64,000 nucleotides of DNA, from positions 1-64,000 of the forward strand of contig JAKLKQ010000019.1 in NCBI GenBank assembly GCA_023150555.1. The letters are read 5' to 3'. The notes beneath the pieces are model-generated. The model saw only the letters and a program-made list of their open reading frames with translations, did no database searches and was not told the origin of the DNA. Source of the DNA: Planctomycetota bacterium (GTDB taxonomy: Bacteria; Planctomycetota; SZUA-567; H5-PLA8). The position numbers and the translations under genes were made by a program. Position 1 is the stretch's first letter; every line of letters begins with the position of its first letter. This document shows, one piece after another, positions 21,188-29,867 of the stretch.

Positions 21188-22702
21188 CTACTGGTTCTCT
21201 TTCGGGACCGGTACGTAGCTTAAGTCCCAAAGGCGCTGGCCTTCCCGCGTATATTCGTCCGGATGGGGATTGGCGGCCATTAGCCGCTGGGCCTCAGCGC
21301 GCAGGGGCTCGACTTCGTCCTCGCGCAGGGACTCGATCAGCAGGCGGTCGTAGCTGGTCCGGAAGCCGTTCATGAACAAGGCGATCTCGCCTGCATGTGC
21401 CTTCTTGTATTCGCTGAACTGATACAGCTTCCCGTCCTGGTACATCAGCATGAAGCGGCCGAAGAAGTACCATTCCGTCGTGTACTTCTTGTCTACATAG
21501 GCGCCGGGGCTGGGGATGAGCAGGTAGCTGCGCATCGGCGTCCGGAATCCGTCCTTCGACACGCCGGCGCCGACCAGGAAGGTGCCGCGGATCGAGTTGC
21601 GCCAATCGGCCGTCACGCGGTAGGCGCGCTCAGCGGGTACGGGCGGGAAGCGCCACACGGCCTGTTCGCCCTGGGGGATCTCCGCTCGGCCGCGTCCGTC
21701 CGCGACGCGGTACCGCAACGTCCCTGCGACGACCTCGATGCCGTCCATGCCGCCCTTCGTGAAGTCCCACTCGAGGCGGATCGGTTCGGGCTCGGCGGGC
21801 CGTGGAGGTGCGGGGGGCGCAGGGGCCGGAGCAGCGGCGGGCGTATATTGCGTGGACTCCTCCGGCAGCAGCGTGCGCATGGCAAAGATGCCCCCTGCGG
21901 TGGCGGCGGCAAGGATCACCACCAGCGCGGCCCAGGTGCCGGAGGCGCCGGCAATGCCGGCGGCGCGGCGGCTGTGCCTCAGGCTCTCGCCGGCCAGCTT
22001 TGCATGCGGGGAGGCCCAACTCCGTTCTGCAAAGAGCGCATGAGTCAGGCTCGCGGGCGGCTGCTGGCCGCTCTGCATGAGTTCGGCGAGGCGCTCGCCC
22101 TGCAGCAGCGGCGTGGCGGCCGCGATGCCGGCACCGCTCAGCAGCGTGCGCAGCCGCGCGAGGGCGTCCTGAAGTTTGTTGGATACGGCCTGCTGGCTGA
22201 TCTCCAGTTCGGCTCCGATCTCCTTCTGGTCCAGCCCCGCGCCGTAATACAGCGCCACGACACGGCGGTGCAGTGTCGGCAGGCGTTCGAGGCAGCGCCG
22301 CAGCGCTTCGGACTGCTCGGTGGAGACGGCCTGATCCTCGGGCTGCGCCCGTTCGGGCAGACGCGCCGAATCGACGGCCGATTCTATGTTGGCATCGTCC
22401 ATACTCACCGCCTTGCGCCGTTCGCGCTTGAGGTGCCGAAGGCATTCGCGGGCGACGATGCGCAGGAACCAGCTGCGCACGGAGCCTTCGCCGCGATGGG
22501 TATTCGCGAAACGCCAGGCCCGCAGGCAGGCTTCCTGGAAGGCGTCTTCCGCGCGCTCGCGGTTGCCGAGCAGGTGGCAGGCCAGGCTGTAGGCCGCGAC
22601 GTGATGCCGCGTCAGCAGCGCGGCGAAGGCCTCCGCGTCGCGCGCATCCCGCACCCGGGCCAGGAGGTCCAGGTCGGCGGATTCGGTGGTGGCCTGCGTC
22701 AT
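21188..22702 (-). CDS. ECF sigma factor fused to a membrane segment and outer domain
   Basis: 504 residues. Sigma-70 region 2 is at about 26-94 (AEDAFQEACLRAWRF) and region 4 at about 133-188 (LPTLHRRVVALYYGAGLDQK; ISQQAVSNKLQDALARLR). A linker, one membrane helix at about 255-275 and a Pro/Ala-rich spacer follow. The last 195 residues look like a beta-sandwich related to laminin-G/3-keto-disaccharide-hydrolase folds (LEWDFTKGGMDGIEVV; MYQDGKLYQFSEY). The sigma factor would therefore be tethered to the membrane with its sensor outside. C-terminally extended ECF factors are known from planctomycetes; the signal and release mechanism are not known to me. The ATG at 22702 has GAGGG upstream; an ATG 30 bases earlier has no such site. 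No separate anti-sigma gene is adjacent. Confidence 0.88.
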   Translation of the reverse strand: MTQATTESADLDLLARVRDARDAEAFAALLTRHHVAAYSLACHLLGNRERAEDAFQEACLRAWRFANTHRGEGSVRSWFLRIVARECLRHLKRERRKAVSMDDANIESAVDSARLPERAQPEDQAVSTEQSEALRRCLERLPTLHRRVVALYYGAGLDQKEIGAELEISQQAVSNKLQDALARLRTLLSGAGIAAATPLLQGERLAELMQSGQQPPASLTHALFAERSWASPHAKLAGESLRHSRRAAGIAGASGTWAALVVILAAATAGGIFAMRTLLPEESTQYTPAAAPAPAPPAPPRPAEPEPIRLEWDFTKGGMDGIEVVAGTLRYRVADGRGRAEIPQGEQAVWRFPPVPAERAYRVTADWRNSIRGTFLVGAGVSKDGFRTPMRSYLLIPSPGAYVDKKYTTEWYFFGRFMLMYQDGKLYQFSEYKKAHAGEIALFMNGFRTSYDRLLIESLREDEVEPLRAEAQRLMAANPHPDEYTREGQRLWDLSYVPVPKENQ

Positions 22703-22845
22703 CAAGGCCCTCGTTTCGAATGCCCGTGCCATTCACGGGCCGACGATCCAGACCCGCCTATTGTGCGGCGAACAAGCTCAGATTGGCAGGAAAATCGAAA
22801 GATGTAACCCATTGATACAAAAAGAGTTGCGATCTATCGGTCGGC

Positions 22846-22882
22846 GAAAAAGAAAACGGGGCGGCCGTTATTCGGCCGCCCC
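22846..22882 (-). terminator. Intrinsic terminator after the thioredoxin-family gene
   Basis: Perfect 10-bp GC stem (22858-22867 with 22873-22882), 5-nt loop, followed on the minus strand by GTTTTCTTTTT. It lies 28 bases after the stop of the minus-strand gene at 22910. Confidence 0.9.
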
Positions 22883-22909
22883 GCATCCTTCACGAGCGAG
22901 TCGAGAAGT

Positions 22910-23851
22910 TTAGTGGCCGTGACCGTCGCCGGGGTGGTGGCCGCCTTCGTCGGGGTTTTCCAGCTTCTTGATGAACTCGGGCAGTTGCTGGCCCATCTCG
23001 GACTTGGGATCGGCCTCGGCGGCCTTCTTAAAGCAGGCGATGGCGCCGGCCTTGTCGTTCTTCATGCGCAGCAGGACCTGGCCCTTGATGAAGTGGGACT
23101 TCTGCGCGACCTCAGCGGTGGGTTTGCTGTCGATCAGGCCGTCGAGGCTCTTGACGGCGGTGTCGGCGTCGTCGCCGTTGTTGAGGCCGTCGACGATCGT
23201 GTCGAGTTTCTCGCGGCCTTCGTACTTGGCCTTGAGTCCGGCCTGGTTCTCGGCGTCGAGCTTCTTGATTTCCGCGATCAGGCCCTTCGACGAGCCTTGG
23301 ACGCCGCTGACGGCCATCTTTTCCAGCGCCGCATCGAGCAGCTTGGCCTTCTCGACGCCCTCGGCCTTACCGGCGTCCGCGAGGAGCTTATCCCACTCGG
23401 CCTGGCGGCCCTTCAATTCGCCGAGGTGCTTGAGGTAGGCCTCGGGACCGCCGGCTTGGTAGCCGGTGCGGCCGTAGGGCTTGCCTTCGGCGTCGGTGAG
23501 CAGGATCGTGGGGAAGCCCTGGATCTCGTAGGTCTCGCTGAGCTTCTTGTTTTGCGCCTGGAGGTTTTCGGGTAGTTCCTTGTTGCGCGGGAAGTCCAGC
23601 TCGACCAGGACGAAGCTCTTGGGCGCTTCGTTCTTGAACGCGTCGTGTACGAAGACCTCGTTCTTGAGCTTGATGCACCAGCCGCACCAGTCGGACCCGG
23701 TGAAGTCGATGAGCAGGTCCTTCTTCTCCTTGGCGGCCTTGGCCTTGGCGGCCTCGAAGTCCGTCATCCAGAACTCGTCCTCGGCGTGACTGGCCTGGAC
23801 GGACAACACCAGCGCTACGGCGCACAGCAACAGCGTAAAGCGGGTCTTCAT
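22910..23851 (-). CDS. Exported thioredoxin-family protein
   Basis: 313 residues with a signal peptide (cleavage near SHA/ED at residue 23). The thioredoxin fold has the active site W-C56-G-W-C59, as in DsbD-gamma/thioredoxin_7-type proteins, and the cis-Pro loop GFPTILLTDAEGKPYGRTGY. It should act on disulphides outside the cytoplasm. From about residue 180 to 300 the chain is helical and TPR-like (KSHFIKGQVLLRMKNDKAGA). It ends in a His-rich tail, GGHHPGDGHGH, that could bind metal. A GGAGA site precedes the ATG. It is divergent from an exported peroxiredoxin-like gene and closed by a strong terminator. Confidence 0.9.
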   Translation of the reverse strand: MKTRFTLLLCAVALVLSVQASHAEDEFWMTDFEAAKAKAAKEKKDLLIDFTGSDWCGWCIKLKNEVFVHDAFKNEAPKSFVLVELDFPRNKELPENLQAQNKKLSETYEIQGFPTILLTDAEGKPYGRTGYQAGGPEAYLKHLGELKGRQAEWDKLLADAGKAEGVEKAKLLDAALEKMAVSGVQGSSKGLIAEIKKLDAENQAGLKAKYEGREKLDTIVDGLNNGDDADTAVKSLDGLIDSKPTAEVAQKSHFIKGQVLLRMKNDKAGAIACFKKAAEADPKSEMGQQLPEFIKKLENPDEGGHHPGDGHGH

Positions 23852-24115
23852 GGATCTTCTCCAATGGGGGATAAAAGCACCAGGGGATCACGATACCAAG
23901 CCCGACGCCCGATCCAATCGCAATTCCCTGGGAGTAGGACGAACGGCTCGGCCTCCCGTGTGGTAAAAAAACGCGGCCCAGCCGCAAAAATTCCATGCGG
24001 CGGGCGGAATATTCACTGCGGCCTGTGCGTTCTTAATGGGCAGGAATGCTTCCCCTTTTCCGTGGCGGCCTGTTGTCCGGATCGCCCATGCAGATCGCAC
24101 AATAAGGAGTCTTTC

Positions 24116-24781
24116 ATGCTTGGTACCGGGCGTGAAATTCTGGCGGTCGTCGGGCTTGGAAGCCTTTGCGCGGGCTTGGCCTGGGGCGAGGACGGTGCGG
24201 GCGGCATCGCGACCCGGCCCGAGGACGCCAAGGGCCTGGCGGCGGGCGACGTGGTGCCCGCGCTAACGCTGAAGACGGCGGCGGGCGAAGCCTTCGACCT
24301 GCACGCCGAGCTGAAGAAGCAGCCTGCGCTGGTGATCTTCTACCGCGGCGGGTGGTGTCCGTACTGCAACAAGCACCTCGCGGAGATCCAGAAGATCCAG
24401 GCCGAGCTCAAGGCCGCCGGCTTCCAGATCCTGGCCGTCAGCCCCGACGCGCCGGAGAAGGCCGGCGAGACCGCTCAGAAGGGCGGCCTAGGGTACACCC
24501 TGCTCAGCGATACCGGCCTGAATGCGGCCAAGGGCTTCAAGCTCGCCTTTCGGCTCGACGAAGGAACCATCGAGAAATACAAGAAGTACAAGCTCGACCT
24601 GTCTTCCAGCGACTGGTGCCTGCCGGTGCCCGCAGCGTACCTGGTCGGCTCGGACGGCAAGGTCCTGTTCGGGCACGCCAACCCCGACTACAAGGTTCGC
24701 ATCGACAACGCGAAGATCCTCGAGGCCGCCCAGGCCGCCAATCCCGAACCCAAGATGGAAGAAAAGACCGAAGGCAAGTAG
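24116..24781 (+). CDS. Exported peroxiredoxin-like protein with CPYC site
   Basis: 221 residues of the AhpC/TSA superfamily. A hydrophobic N-terminus (about 8-24, then GED) suggests export. The active-site loop is FYRGGWC81PYC84NKHL, a peroxiredoxin-like variant with a CxxC in place of the usual TxxC, and a third Cys (C168, SSDWCLP) could act as a resolving residue. It may reduce peroxides or act as a thiol-disulphide protein. AAGGAG lies six bases before the ATG at 24116. It diverges from the exported thioredoxin-family gene, a plausible electron donor; that link is inference. It ends four bases from the convergent SEC-C gene. Confidence 0.87.
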   Translation: MLGTGREILAVVGLGSLCAGLAWGEDGAGGIATRPEDAKGLAAGDVVPALTLKTAAGEAFDLHAELKKQPALVIFYRGGWCPYCNKHLAEIQKIQAELKAAGFQILAVSPDAPEKAGETAQKGGLGYTLLSDTGLNAAKGFKLAFRLDEGTIEKYKKYKLDLSSSDWCLPVPAAYLVGSDGKVLFGHANPDYKVRIDNAKILEAAQAANPEPKMEEKTEGK

Positions 24782-24784
24782 CTG

Positions 24785-25264
24785 CTAGCAGCCGCGTCCG
24801 CAGCACTTCTTGAACTTCCGGCCGCTGCCGCACGGGCAGGGGTCGTTGGGCCGCGCCGGGCGCTTGCCTTCGTTGCGCAGCGTTTGCGTGGGGATCACCG
24901 GCTGGCCGGGGTCGGCGGCGTCGAAGTCCTGTGCGCGGTCCGGCCGCGGCTCTCGCGCGCCGGTGACCTTGTCCGGCGGGCGGAACTTTCCGCCGGGCGC
25001 TTCGCGCGCGGCGCCGCGTTCCTCCGCCAGCGCGCGAGCCTTCGCGCGCAGCGCTTCGGGCGGCAGGTTGTCGGCGCCCAGCACCGTGCAGAACCACGCT
25101 TCCTCTTCGAGGGCGCCTTGCGCGGCGGCCTTGCGCGCGGCGGGATTGGGTGCCCACTTGCCGCAGGCGCGGCGCGTCTCGTCGTCGGCGCGGCAGCACG
25201 GGCGCCCGCCCTTGCCGTCGAAGCCCAGGTGCGGGCACTGAGGGGTTCCAACTAGGATATCCAT
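24785..25264 (-). CDS. SEC-C zinc-motif protein
   Basis: 159 residues. The C-terminal PCPCGSGRKFKKCC is the SEC-C zinc-binding motif found at the end of SecA and in many small proteins. The N-terminus carries a second Cys/His cluster (CPHLGFDGKGGRPCC plus C), probably another metal site. The middle is Ala/Arg-rich and likely disordered. Function unknown; SEC-C proteins are usually thought of as protein-binding. No strong ribosome site is seen at the ATG. It is convergent with the peroxiredoxin-like gene. Confidence 0.75.
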   Translation of the reverse strand: MDILVGTPQCPHLGFDGKGGRPCCRADDETRRACGKWAPNPAARKAAAQGALEEEAWFCTVLGADNLPPEALRAKARALAEERGAAREAPGGKFRPPDKVTGAREPRPDRAQDFDAADPGQPVIPTQTLRNEGKRPARPNDPCPCGSGRKFKKCCGRGC

Positions 25265-25468
25265 GCGGTCAGGGGTGCTCCGATGGGGCGCGGCGAAGAA
25301 TGAAATTCGCGAAATCCGCCTTCATGGCAGGTTCCTTGCTTGCGGGCTGGCTCCACTCGTAAAGATAATATTTGTTCGCGCGAGTTTCAAACGGCACGAC
25401 GTGCGTATTGAAGCCGCTGCGGCGCGCCGCGACGATCCAAAGGGAGGTCAATTAAAAGGAGGACTGCA

Positions 25469-25852
25469 ATGGGTGTACGCATGGAAGAGACGCAGGGCGG
25501 CAAAGTGCTGGAAGCGCACATGGAAGGCACGCTTGAAAAGGAGGACTATGCGCGTTTCGTGCCCGAATTCGAACGCTTGCTCGCGCAATACGGCAAGCTG
25601 CGGGTGCTGGTGGTGATGCACGACTTCCACGGTTGGAAGATCGGCGCGCTATGGGAGGACATTAAGTTCGACGTGAAGCATCTCCGCGACATCGAATGCA
25701 TCGCCGTCGTCGGTGAGAAGAAATGGCAGGAGCGGATGAGCGCCTTCTGTCGGCCGTTCACCACCGCCAAGGTGCGCTACTTCGACTTCGATCAGATCGA
25801 AGCCGCGCGGAGGTGGATCGCCGAGGAACGCGCGGTGGCGAGCAGCAGTTGA
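25469..25852 (+). CDS. SpoIIAA-like (STAS-superfamily) protein
   Basis: 127 residues, cytoplasmic. The pattern VLEAHMEGTLEKEDYARF, LRVLVVMHDFHGWKIGALW, IAVVGEKKWQERM and a C-terminal FDFDQIEAARRWI matches the SpoIIAA-like/DUF3478 family, a STAS-type fold often tied to stress genes. No phosphorylatable Ser of classical anti-anti-sigma factors is obvious. It has a very strong AAAGGAGG site eight bases before the ATG. It lies alone between convergent or divergent neighbours, within the same 9 kb as two membrane-linked sigma factors; a functional link is only a guess. Confidence 0.82.
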   Translation: MGVRMEETQGGKVLEAHMEGTLEKEDYARFVPEFERLLAQYGKLRVLVVMHDFHGWKIGALWEDIKFDVKHLRDIECIAVVGEKKWQERMSAFCRPFTTAKVRYFDFDQIEAARRWIAEERAVASSS

Positions 25853-25882
25853 ATCGGCCGGCCGGTCCGGAACGACGGCGGA

Positions 25883-26971
25883 TTATTCTTTTCGTAAAAC
25901 CTTTTTGAGCGCGTCGAGTCGCACAGTGTCGGGGGTGCCGTCGGCCTTGAGCGTCGGCGCCAGCCAGCCGCCCTCGTCGTTCTCGTTCCACGCGTAGACG
26001 ATTACGGTCTGCGCGGGGCAGGCATCGGGGTTCTTTTTCGTCCACTCCAGCGTACGCGCGGCGTGCGCCGCGATCTCTTCGGGTGTGGCGGTCTCGGTAT
26101 AGGTCCTCGTCCGGTGGTAGTCGTGGTCCATCTCCCAGCTGACGGGATGGTCCATGCGGGGGCGCTTGTCCCAGCCTGTCGTAACCAGCGGGATCGCCGG
26201 CGCCTTTACGTCGCGCCAGGTGTTCTCGTTCTTCTTCTCGGCCCGTGCTGCCAGCCCGGCAAAGGAGCCCTCGCCGGGCAGCGCGTAGGCCGAGAGCGCG
26301 TCGAAGCCCAGTGCCCGCGCTGTGGCCCAGTCGCCCTGTGGATTGAAACCCATGTACACGAGGTACGGGTCCTTCAGGCCCGCGGCCTTGGCGGCCTCGC
26401 GCAGGGACTTGAAGCGCCAGGCTTCCGTTTCCTTGAGACTCGTGTGGAACATGTAGACCAGCGGGCGGCCGCCAAGCACCGTCTGGTAGGTCGGCTCCCT
26501 CCACAGGCCCACGATGCGCGCCTGGAAGGCTGGCCAGTCCTCTTTCTTTCCTTCGAGTTGATGGTGCAGGATCGTAGCGAACCGGATGCGGCTCTTCTCC
26601 TTGCTGGCGAGGTAAATCTTCAGCGCGACGGTCATTTCGCTGGCTTCCGGGTAGATCAGGAAGGCCCAGTAGTCGATGCCGGCGTCCGCGGCATAGGCGA
26701 TCTCGCGGTCCATCACTTGCTGCGTGCCGCCGTGGATCTCAACCTTCTCGTCGGAGAGCACCTTTGCGTAGAAGGGCAGGCGGAAATGATGCTTCTTGGG
26801 GCTCAGGCTGCGCTCCACCTCGGCGGTTACCTTTCCGCCGCTCCAGGCGTCCCAGCGGATCGCGCCCAGAAGTGGACGCTCGGGCTTCGCATTGTTTGCA
26901 TCGGCGGCGCGGGCACGCGGGCCCATGGCGAGGGCTCCTGTGAGCGGCAGGATGAGCAGGGCGAGTTTCAT
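25883..26971 (-). CDS. Exported WbsX/GH99-like protein
   Basis: 362 residues with a signal peptide (hydrophobic 2-16, cleavage near ARAAD). The barrel resembles the WbsX/GH99-like family: an early IDYWAFLIYPEASEMT strand, a central LVYMFHTSLKE, and near the end IVYAWNENDEGGWLAPTL, the typical AWNE-x-EGGW signature of that group. Members act on complex glycans or sit in polysaccharide clusters. This one is exported, so polysaccharide breakdown fits better than biosynthesis. The ATG at 26971 is taken, although the frame opens at a GTG six bases earlier. It is convergent with the SpoIIAA-like gene. Confidence 0.82.
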   Translation of the reverse strand: MKLALLILPLTGALAMGPRARAADANNAKPERPLLGAIRWDAWSGGKVTAEVERSLSPKKHHFRLPFYAKVLSDEKVEIHGGTQQVMDREIAYAADAGIDYWAFLIYPEASEMTVALKIYLASKEKSRIRFATILHHQLEGKKEDWPAFQARIVGLWREPTYQTVLGGRPLVYMFHTSLKETEAWRFKSLREAAKAAGLKDPYLVYMGFNPQGDWATARALGFDALSAYALPGEGSFAGLAARAEKKNENTWRDVKAPAIPLVTTGWDKRPRMDHPVSWEMDHDYHRTRTYTETATPEEIAAHAARTLEWTKKNPDACPAQTVIVYAWNENDEGGWLAPTLKADGTPDTVRLDALKKVLRKE

Positions 26972-27336
26972 GATCACTTTTCCCTAGGGTAATACCCCTT
27001 AGGGAAAGAGGGGGGTAACAAAAAATCGGGGCGGCGTGCGCGGTTCCGGCGGTGGTTGCATGGGCAGACCGATGCGGGGAACTGCTTGGAATTCTTCGTG
27101 CGGCTAGGGCGAGTGAGGTTGCCAATTCTCCTCGAGGAAATCTCCCATTCCCGTAATAAACAAAGAGGCGGATGGCGCACGAGTTAGAGCTGCACTTCGT
27201 GCAGGTTGGCGGGCATGAAAATGCTCAAGAAATCCTGTCACCGCATCCGCGCCGCATACGGCCACGCACCGAAGGCCGATGCTGCCGGTTGCCGGGGAAT
27301 GCCTCCGGCGGGGCGGCCGGCCGGAGGTAGCTTTCG
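26972..27336. other. Divergent intergenic region between WbsX-like and sigma-propeller genes
   Basis: 365 bases without a gene. Near 26984-27018 there is a run of CCCTAGGG, CCCTTAGGG and AGGGGGG motifs just upstream of the WbsX-like start. A perfect 6-bp stem with TTC loop lies at about 27190-27204. No promoter matches the consensus well on either strand. Confidence 0.5.
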
Positions 27337-29685
27337 ATGCGTTATCCAGGTACGGCGGCTTCCATGGCCGACACGCCATCCGAACGCTGTTTGAGCGAAG
27401 ACCGTGCGCTGGCCGAGCGGGCCAACCGCGGCGACCGCGCGGCTCTCGAGGCGCTGCTGGAACGCCACGCGGCCGTGGCTGCGCGCGCGGCTCACGCGGT
27501 GCTGGGGCGGCCCGATGAGGCCCTCGACGCGGCACAGGCCGCGCTGCTCCGCGTGGCGCGCGGCTTCGAGGCGGGGCAGTGGTCCGGCGGTTCGGTACGG
27601 GCATGGGTGGCGGCGTGTGCGCACGCGGCGGCGGTGGATGCCGTGCGCGCTTCGTCATCGCGCCGCCGAATGGAGGAGCGCGTGGCAGGGGAGGCCGCCG
27701 TGTCTGGTGAATCTGCACCGCCGCCCGAAGTGCTCGCCGAACGCGAAGAGACCCGCGCGGTCCTGCGGCAGGAACTGGCGCGCCTGCCCGACGCAACGAG
27801 CCAGGCCCTGGCCCTGCATCACCTGCAGGGTTTGACGGTTGCGCAGGTTGCCGAGCACCTTGGTCTGAGCGTCGACGCCTGCAAGCAGCGGCTTCACCGC
27901 GGTCGCGAGGAACTGCGCGAGCGCCTGATGCGGCGCGGCATCGCGACGGCCGGTGTGGCCCTGGTCGGCGCCGGCCTGGCTGCGCTGGCGCGGTCGGCCG
28001 ACGCCTGGGCCGCGACGCTGGAGCCCGCGGCGCTTGCGGGCCTTGTCGCTGGCGCAGCAAGAGGCGCAGGCGAGCCCATCGGAAGCGAGGGACCTCCGGC
28101 CGAGACGGTCGTTTCTCCGGGCGCTAAGTTTCAGATGAATGCGCCCGAGGTCTCAGGAGGTACATCCGTCGTGTCGAATACAGCCTACTCTTCAGGTTCT
28201 GGCGCGGGCGCCGGACTTCTCTTGCTGGTCGCCGTGCTTATCGGCAGTGCGTGCTACTACCTCTTGACCGCATCCGTCACGATGCAAGGGTCGCAGGCAC
28301 CCACGAGCATCTCGGCACCGGTATTGGATGTGCCCCGGATAGATTCGCCCTCCACCGTCCCTGCGGCGCAGGGCGAGAATCCGCCTGCGGTCGCGCAGCC
28401 GCGCTGGCAGGCGCCGCGCTTCGTGGCGGGGGAACTAGTTCCCGTTTCCGTTGCCGCCAGCGGACGTTTCGTCGCCGTTCTGGCCGGCGCGCCGCGCCCG
28501 GTAGGCTTCACGGCGCCGCTGACGCTCGTCGAATCGAGCGACGGCGGGCAGACGTGGCGCACGACGGAGACGTTCGCGGACTACGAGAGCGGCTCGGTGG
28601 CACTGGACGCGGAAGGCAACTGCGCCGTGCTCGGGCTCGTCACACGCCTGACCAGGGAAATGCGCGAAGCCACCGGAACCGAGGCCCTGAAGATGATGCG
28701 CGACGCGCCCAGTCCCGTGCGCGCCGAATGGCGTTTGCGGCGGGCCGGCGGGGATTTCTCCAGTCCCGAGGCCGTCTGGGAGACCGACGGTTCGGGCGGC
28801 GAGCACTTGGGCGACGCGAAGGTGTACCTCGCCGGCGGCAGCGTATGGGCCTTCGCGTTGCTGGCGAAGCCGCGCACGCTGATGCGGCACGTCGTTGCGC
28901 GCAGCGAGACGCTGGCCTGTCCCAAGCCGGCGGGCGTCTGGTCCGGCGGCGGCGAGACCTGCGCGTGGGCGGCGGACCAGGACCGCGCGGGGTTCGTAAT
29001 CACGAACAAGGCCGGGATGTTGCACGTCCGCACGGCCGACGGCGGTACGACCTGGAGCCAGAACGCCATCGCCTTCGCGCCCGAGGCGGGCTCGAACACG
29101 GTGGACAAGCTCTCGGAGCCCATCTCGCTTTGCCACTCGGGCGACCGCCTGGCCCTGTCGGTCCTCGCCTTCCAGCAACCCGAAGGCGTGGACGATGTCA
29201 TGAAGCAGACGCAGACGTGCTACCTGCTGCAGAGCGGCGATCTGGGCAAGTCGTGGATGCCGCGCGTGCGACTGACGGAGCCGGCTACGATGATGGAGCA
29301 ACTGCCGGGCATGCCGCGGCTGAGCCTGTGGTCCGGCGGGTTGGCCTTCGGGCAAACGTCGAGGGACGGCTTCGGCAGCGTTTGGAAGGAGCCCGGCTAC
29401 GAACCCAAATCGACCCAGGTTTGGGCCAGGGTGCGCTTCACCGCCGACCAGGGTGCGCATTGGTTCAACCAGCGCCTGTTTGAGGCCCTGGGCAGCGGCG
29501 CGAGCGAACTCCACTTCGGCAGCGACGGAAACGCCTTGCACGTTGCATTATACAAGAAGCTCGAGGGCCAAGGCGGCTGCCTCGTCATCCGCAGCTTCGC
29601 ACCCGGCGCCAGGGCCAAGGCCGAGGGCACGCCCGCGTGGTTCAAGGAGGAGGCTTTAGCGGCACCGACGCCCGAGGAATTCTAG
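27337..29685 (+). CDS. ECF sigma factor fused to membrane helix and Asp-box beta-propeller
   Basis: 782 residues. Sigma region 2 is at about 34-100 (AALEALLERHAAVAARAAHA; DAAQAALLRVARGFE) and region 4 at about 150-205 (LPDATSQALALHHLQGLTVA; LSVDACKQRLHRGREELRER). A hydrophobic stretch near 205-222, a Gly/Ser linker and a strong membrane helix at about 288-310 follow. The remaining 420 residues form a sialidase-like propeller with four Asp-box copies: ESSDGGQTW (near 400), RTADGGTTW (near 565), QSGDLGKSW (near 631) and TADQGAHW (near 701). Asp boxes mark BNR propellers of sialidases and YCF48-like proteins. The architecture predicts a membrane-tethered sigma factor with an outside ligand-binding domain. 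GGAGGT lies eight bases before the ATG. A strong terminator follows. No anti-sigma gene is adjacent. Confidence 0.88.
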   Translation: MRYPGTAASMADTPSERCLSEDRALAERANRGDRAALEALLERHAAVAARAAHAVLGRPDEALDAAQAALLRVARGFEAGQWSGGSVRAWVAACAHAAAVDAVRASSSRRRMEERVAGEAAVSGESAPPPEVLAEREETRAVLRQELARLPDATSQALALHHLQGLTVAQVAEHLGLSVDACKQRLHRGREELRERLMRRGIATAGVALVGAGLAALARSADAWAATLEPAALAGLVAGAARGAGEPIGSEGPPAETVVSPGAKFQMNAPEVSGGTSVVSNTAYSSGSGAGAGLLLLVAVLIGSACYYLLTASVTMQGSQAPTSISAPVLDVPRIDSPSTVPAAQGENPPAVAQPRWQAPRFVAGELVPVSVAASGRFVAVLAGAPRPVGFTAPLTLVESSDGGQTWRTTETFADYESGSVALDAEGNCAVLGLVTRLTREMREATGTEALKMMRDAPSPVRAEWRLRRAGGDFSSPEAVWETDGSGGEHLGDAKVYLAGGSVWAFALLAKPRTLMRHVVARSETLACPKPAGVWSGGGETCAWAADQDRAGFVITNKAGMLHVRTADGGTTWSQNAIAFAPEAGSNTVDKLSEPISLCHSGDRLALSVLAFQQPEGVDDVMKQTQTCYLLQSGDLGKSWMPRVRLTEPATMMEQLPGMPRLSLWSGGLAFGQTSRDGFGSVWKEPGYEPKSTQVWARVRFTADQGAHWFNQRLFEALGSGASELHFGSDGNALHVALYKKLEGQGGCLVIRSFAPGARAKAEGTPAWFKEEALAAPTPEEF

Positions 29686-29722
29686 ACGCGTTTGCCTCCT
29701 TTATGTAGGTACACCCCCACAA

Positions 29723-29759
29723 GCCGCCTTTCGGTCCCGCCGGAAGGCGGCGCTTTTTT
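29723..29759 (+). terminator. Intrinsic terminator after the sigma-propeller gene
   Basis: 12-bp stem (29723-29734 with 29740-29751, one G-U pair), 5-nt loop, then GC and six T. It lies 37 bases after the stop codon. Confidence 0.92.
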
Positions 29760-29867
29760 GTCCGCGCGGGCCGGTCCGGGCCTACATTTCCGGGGAGGGC
29801 GCTGGCCCTGCTTCATGGTAAAAGGATGCGACTTAAGGCAATTGCTGGCTGGAAGGGGGCGCCCCTG

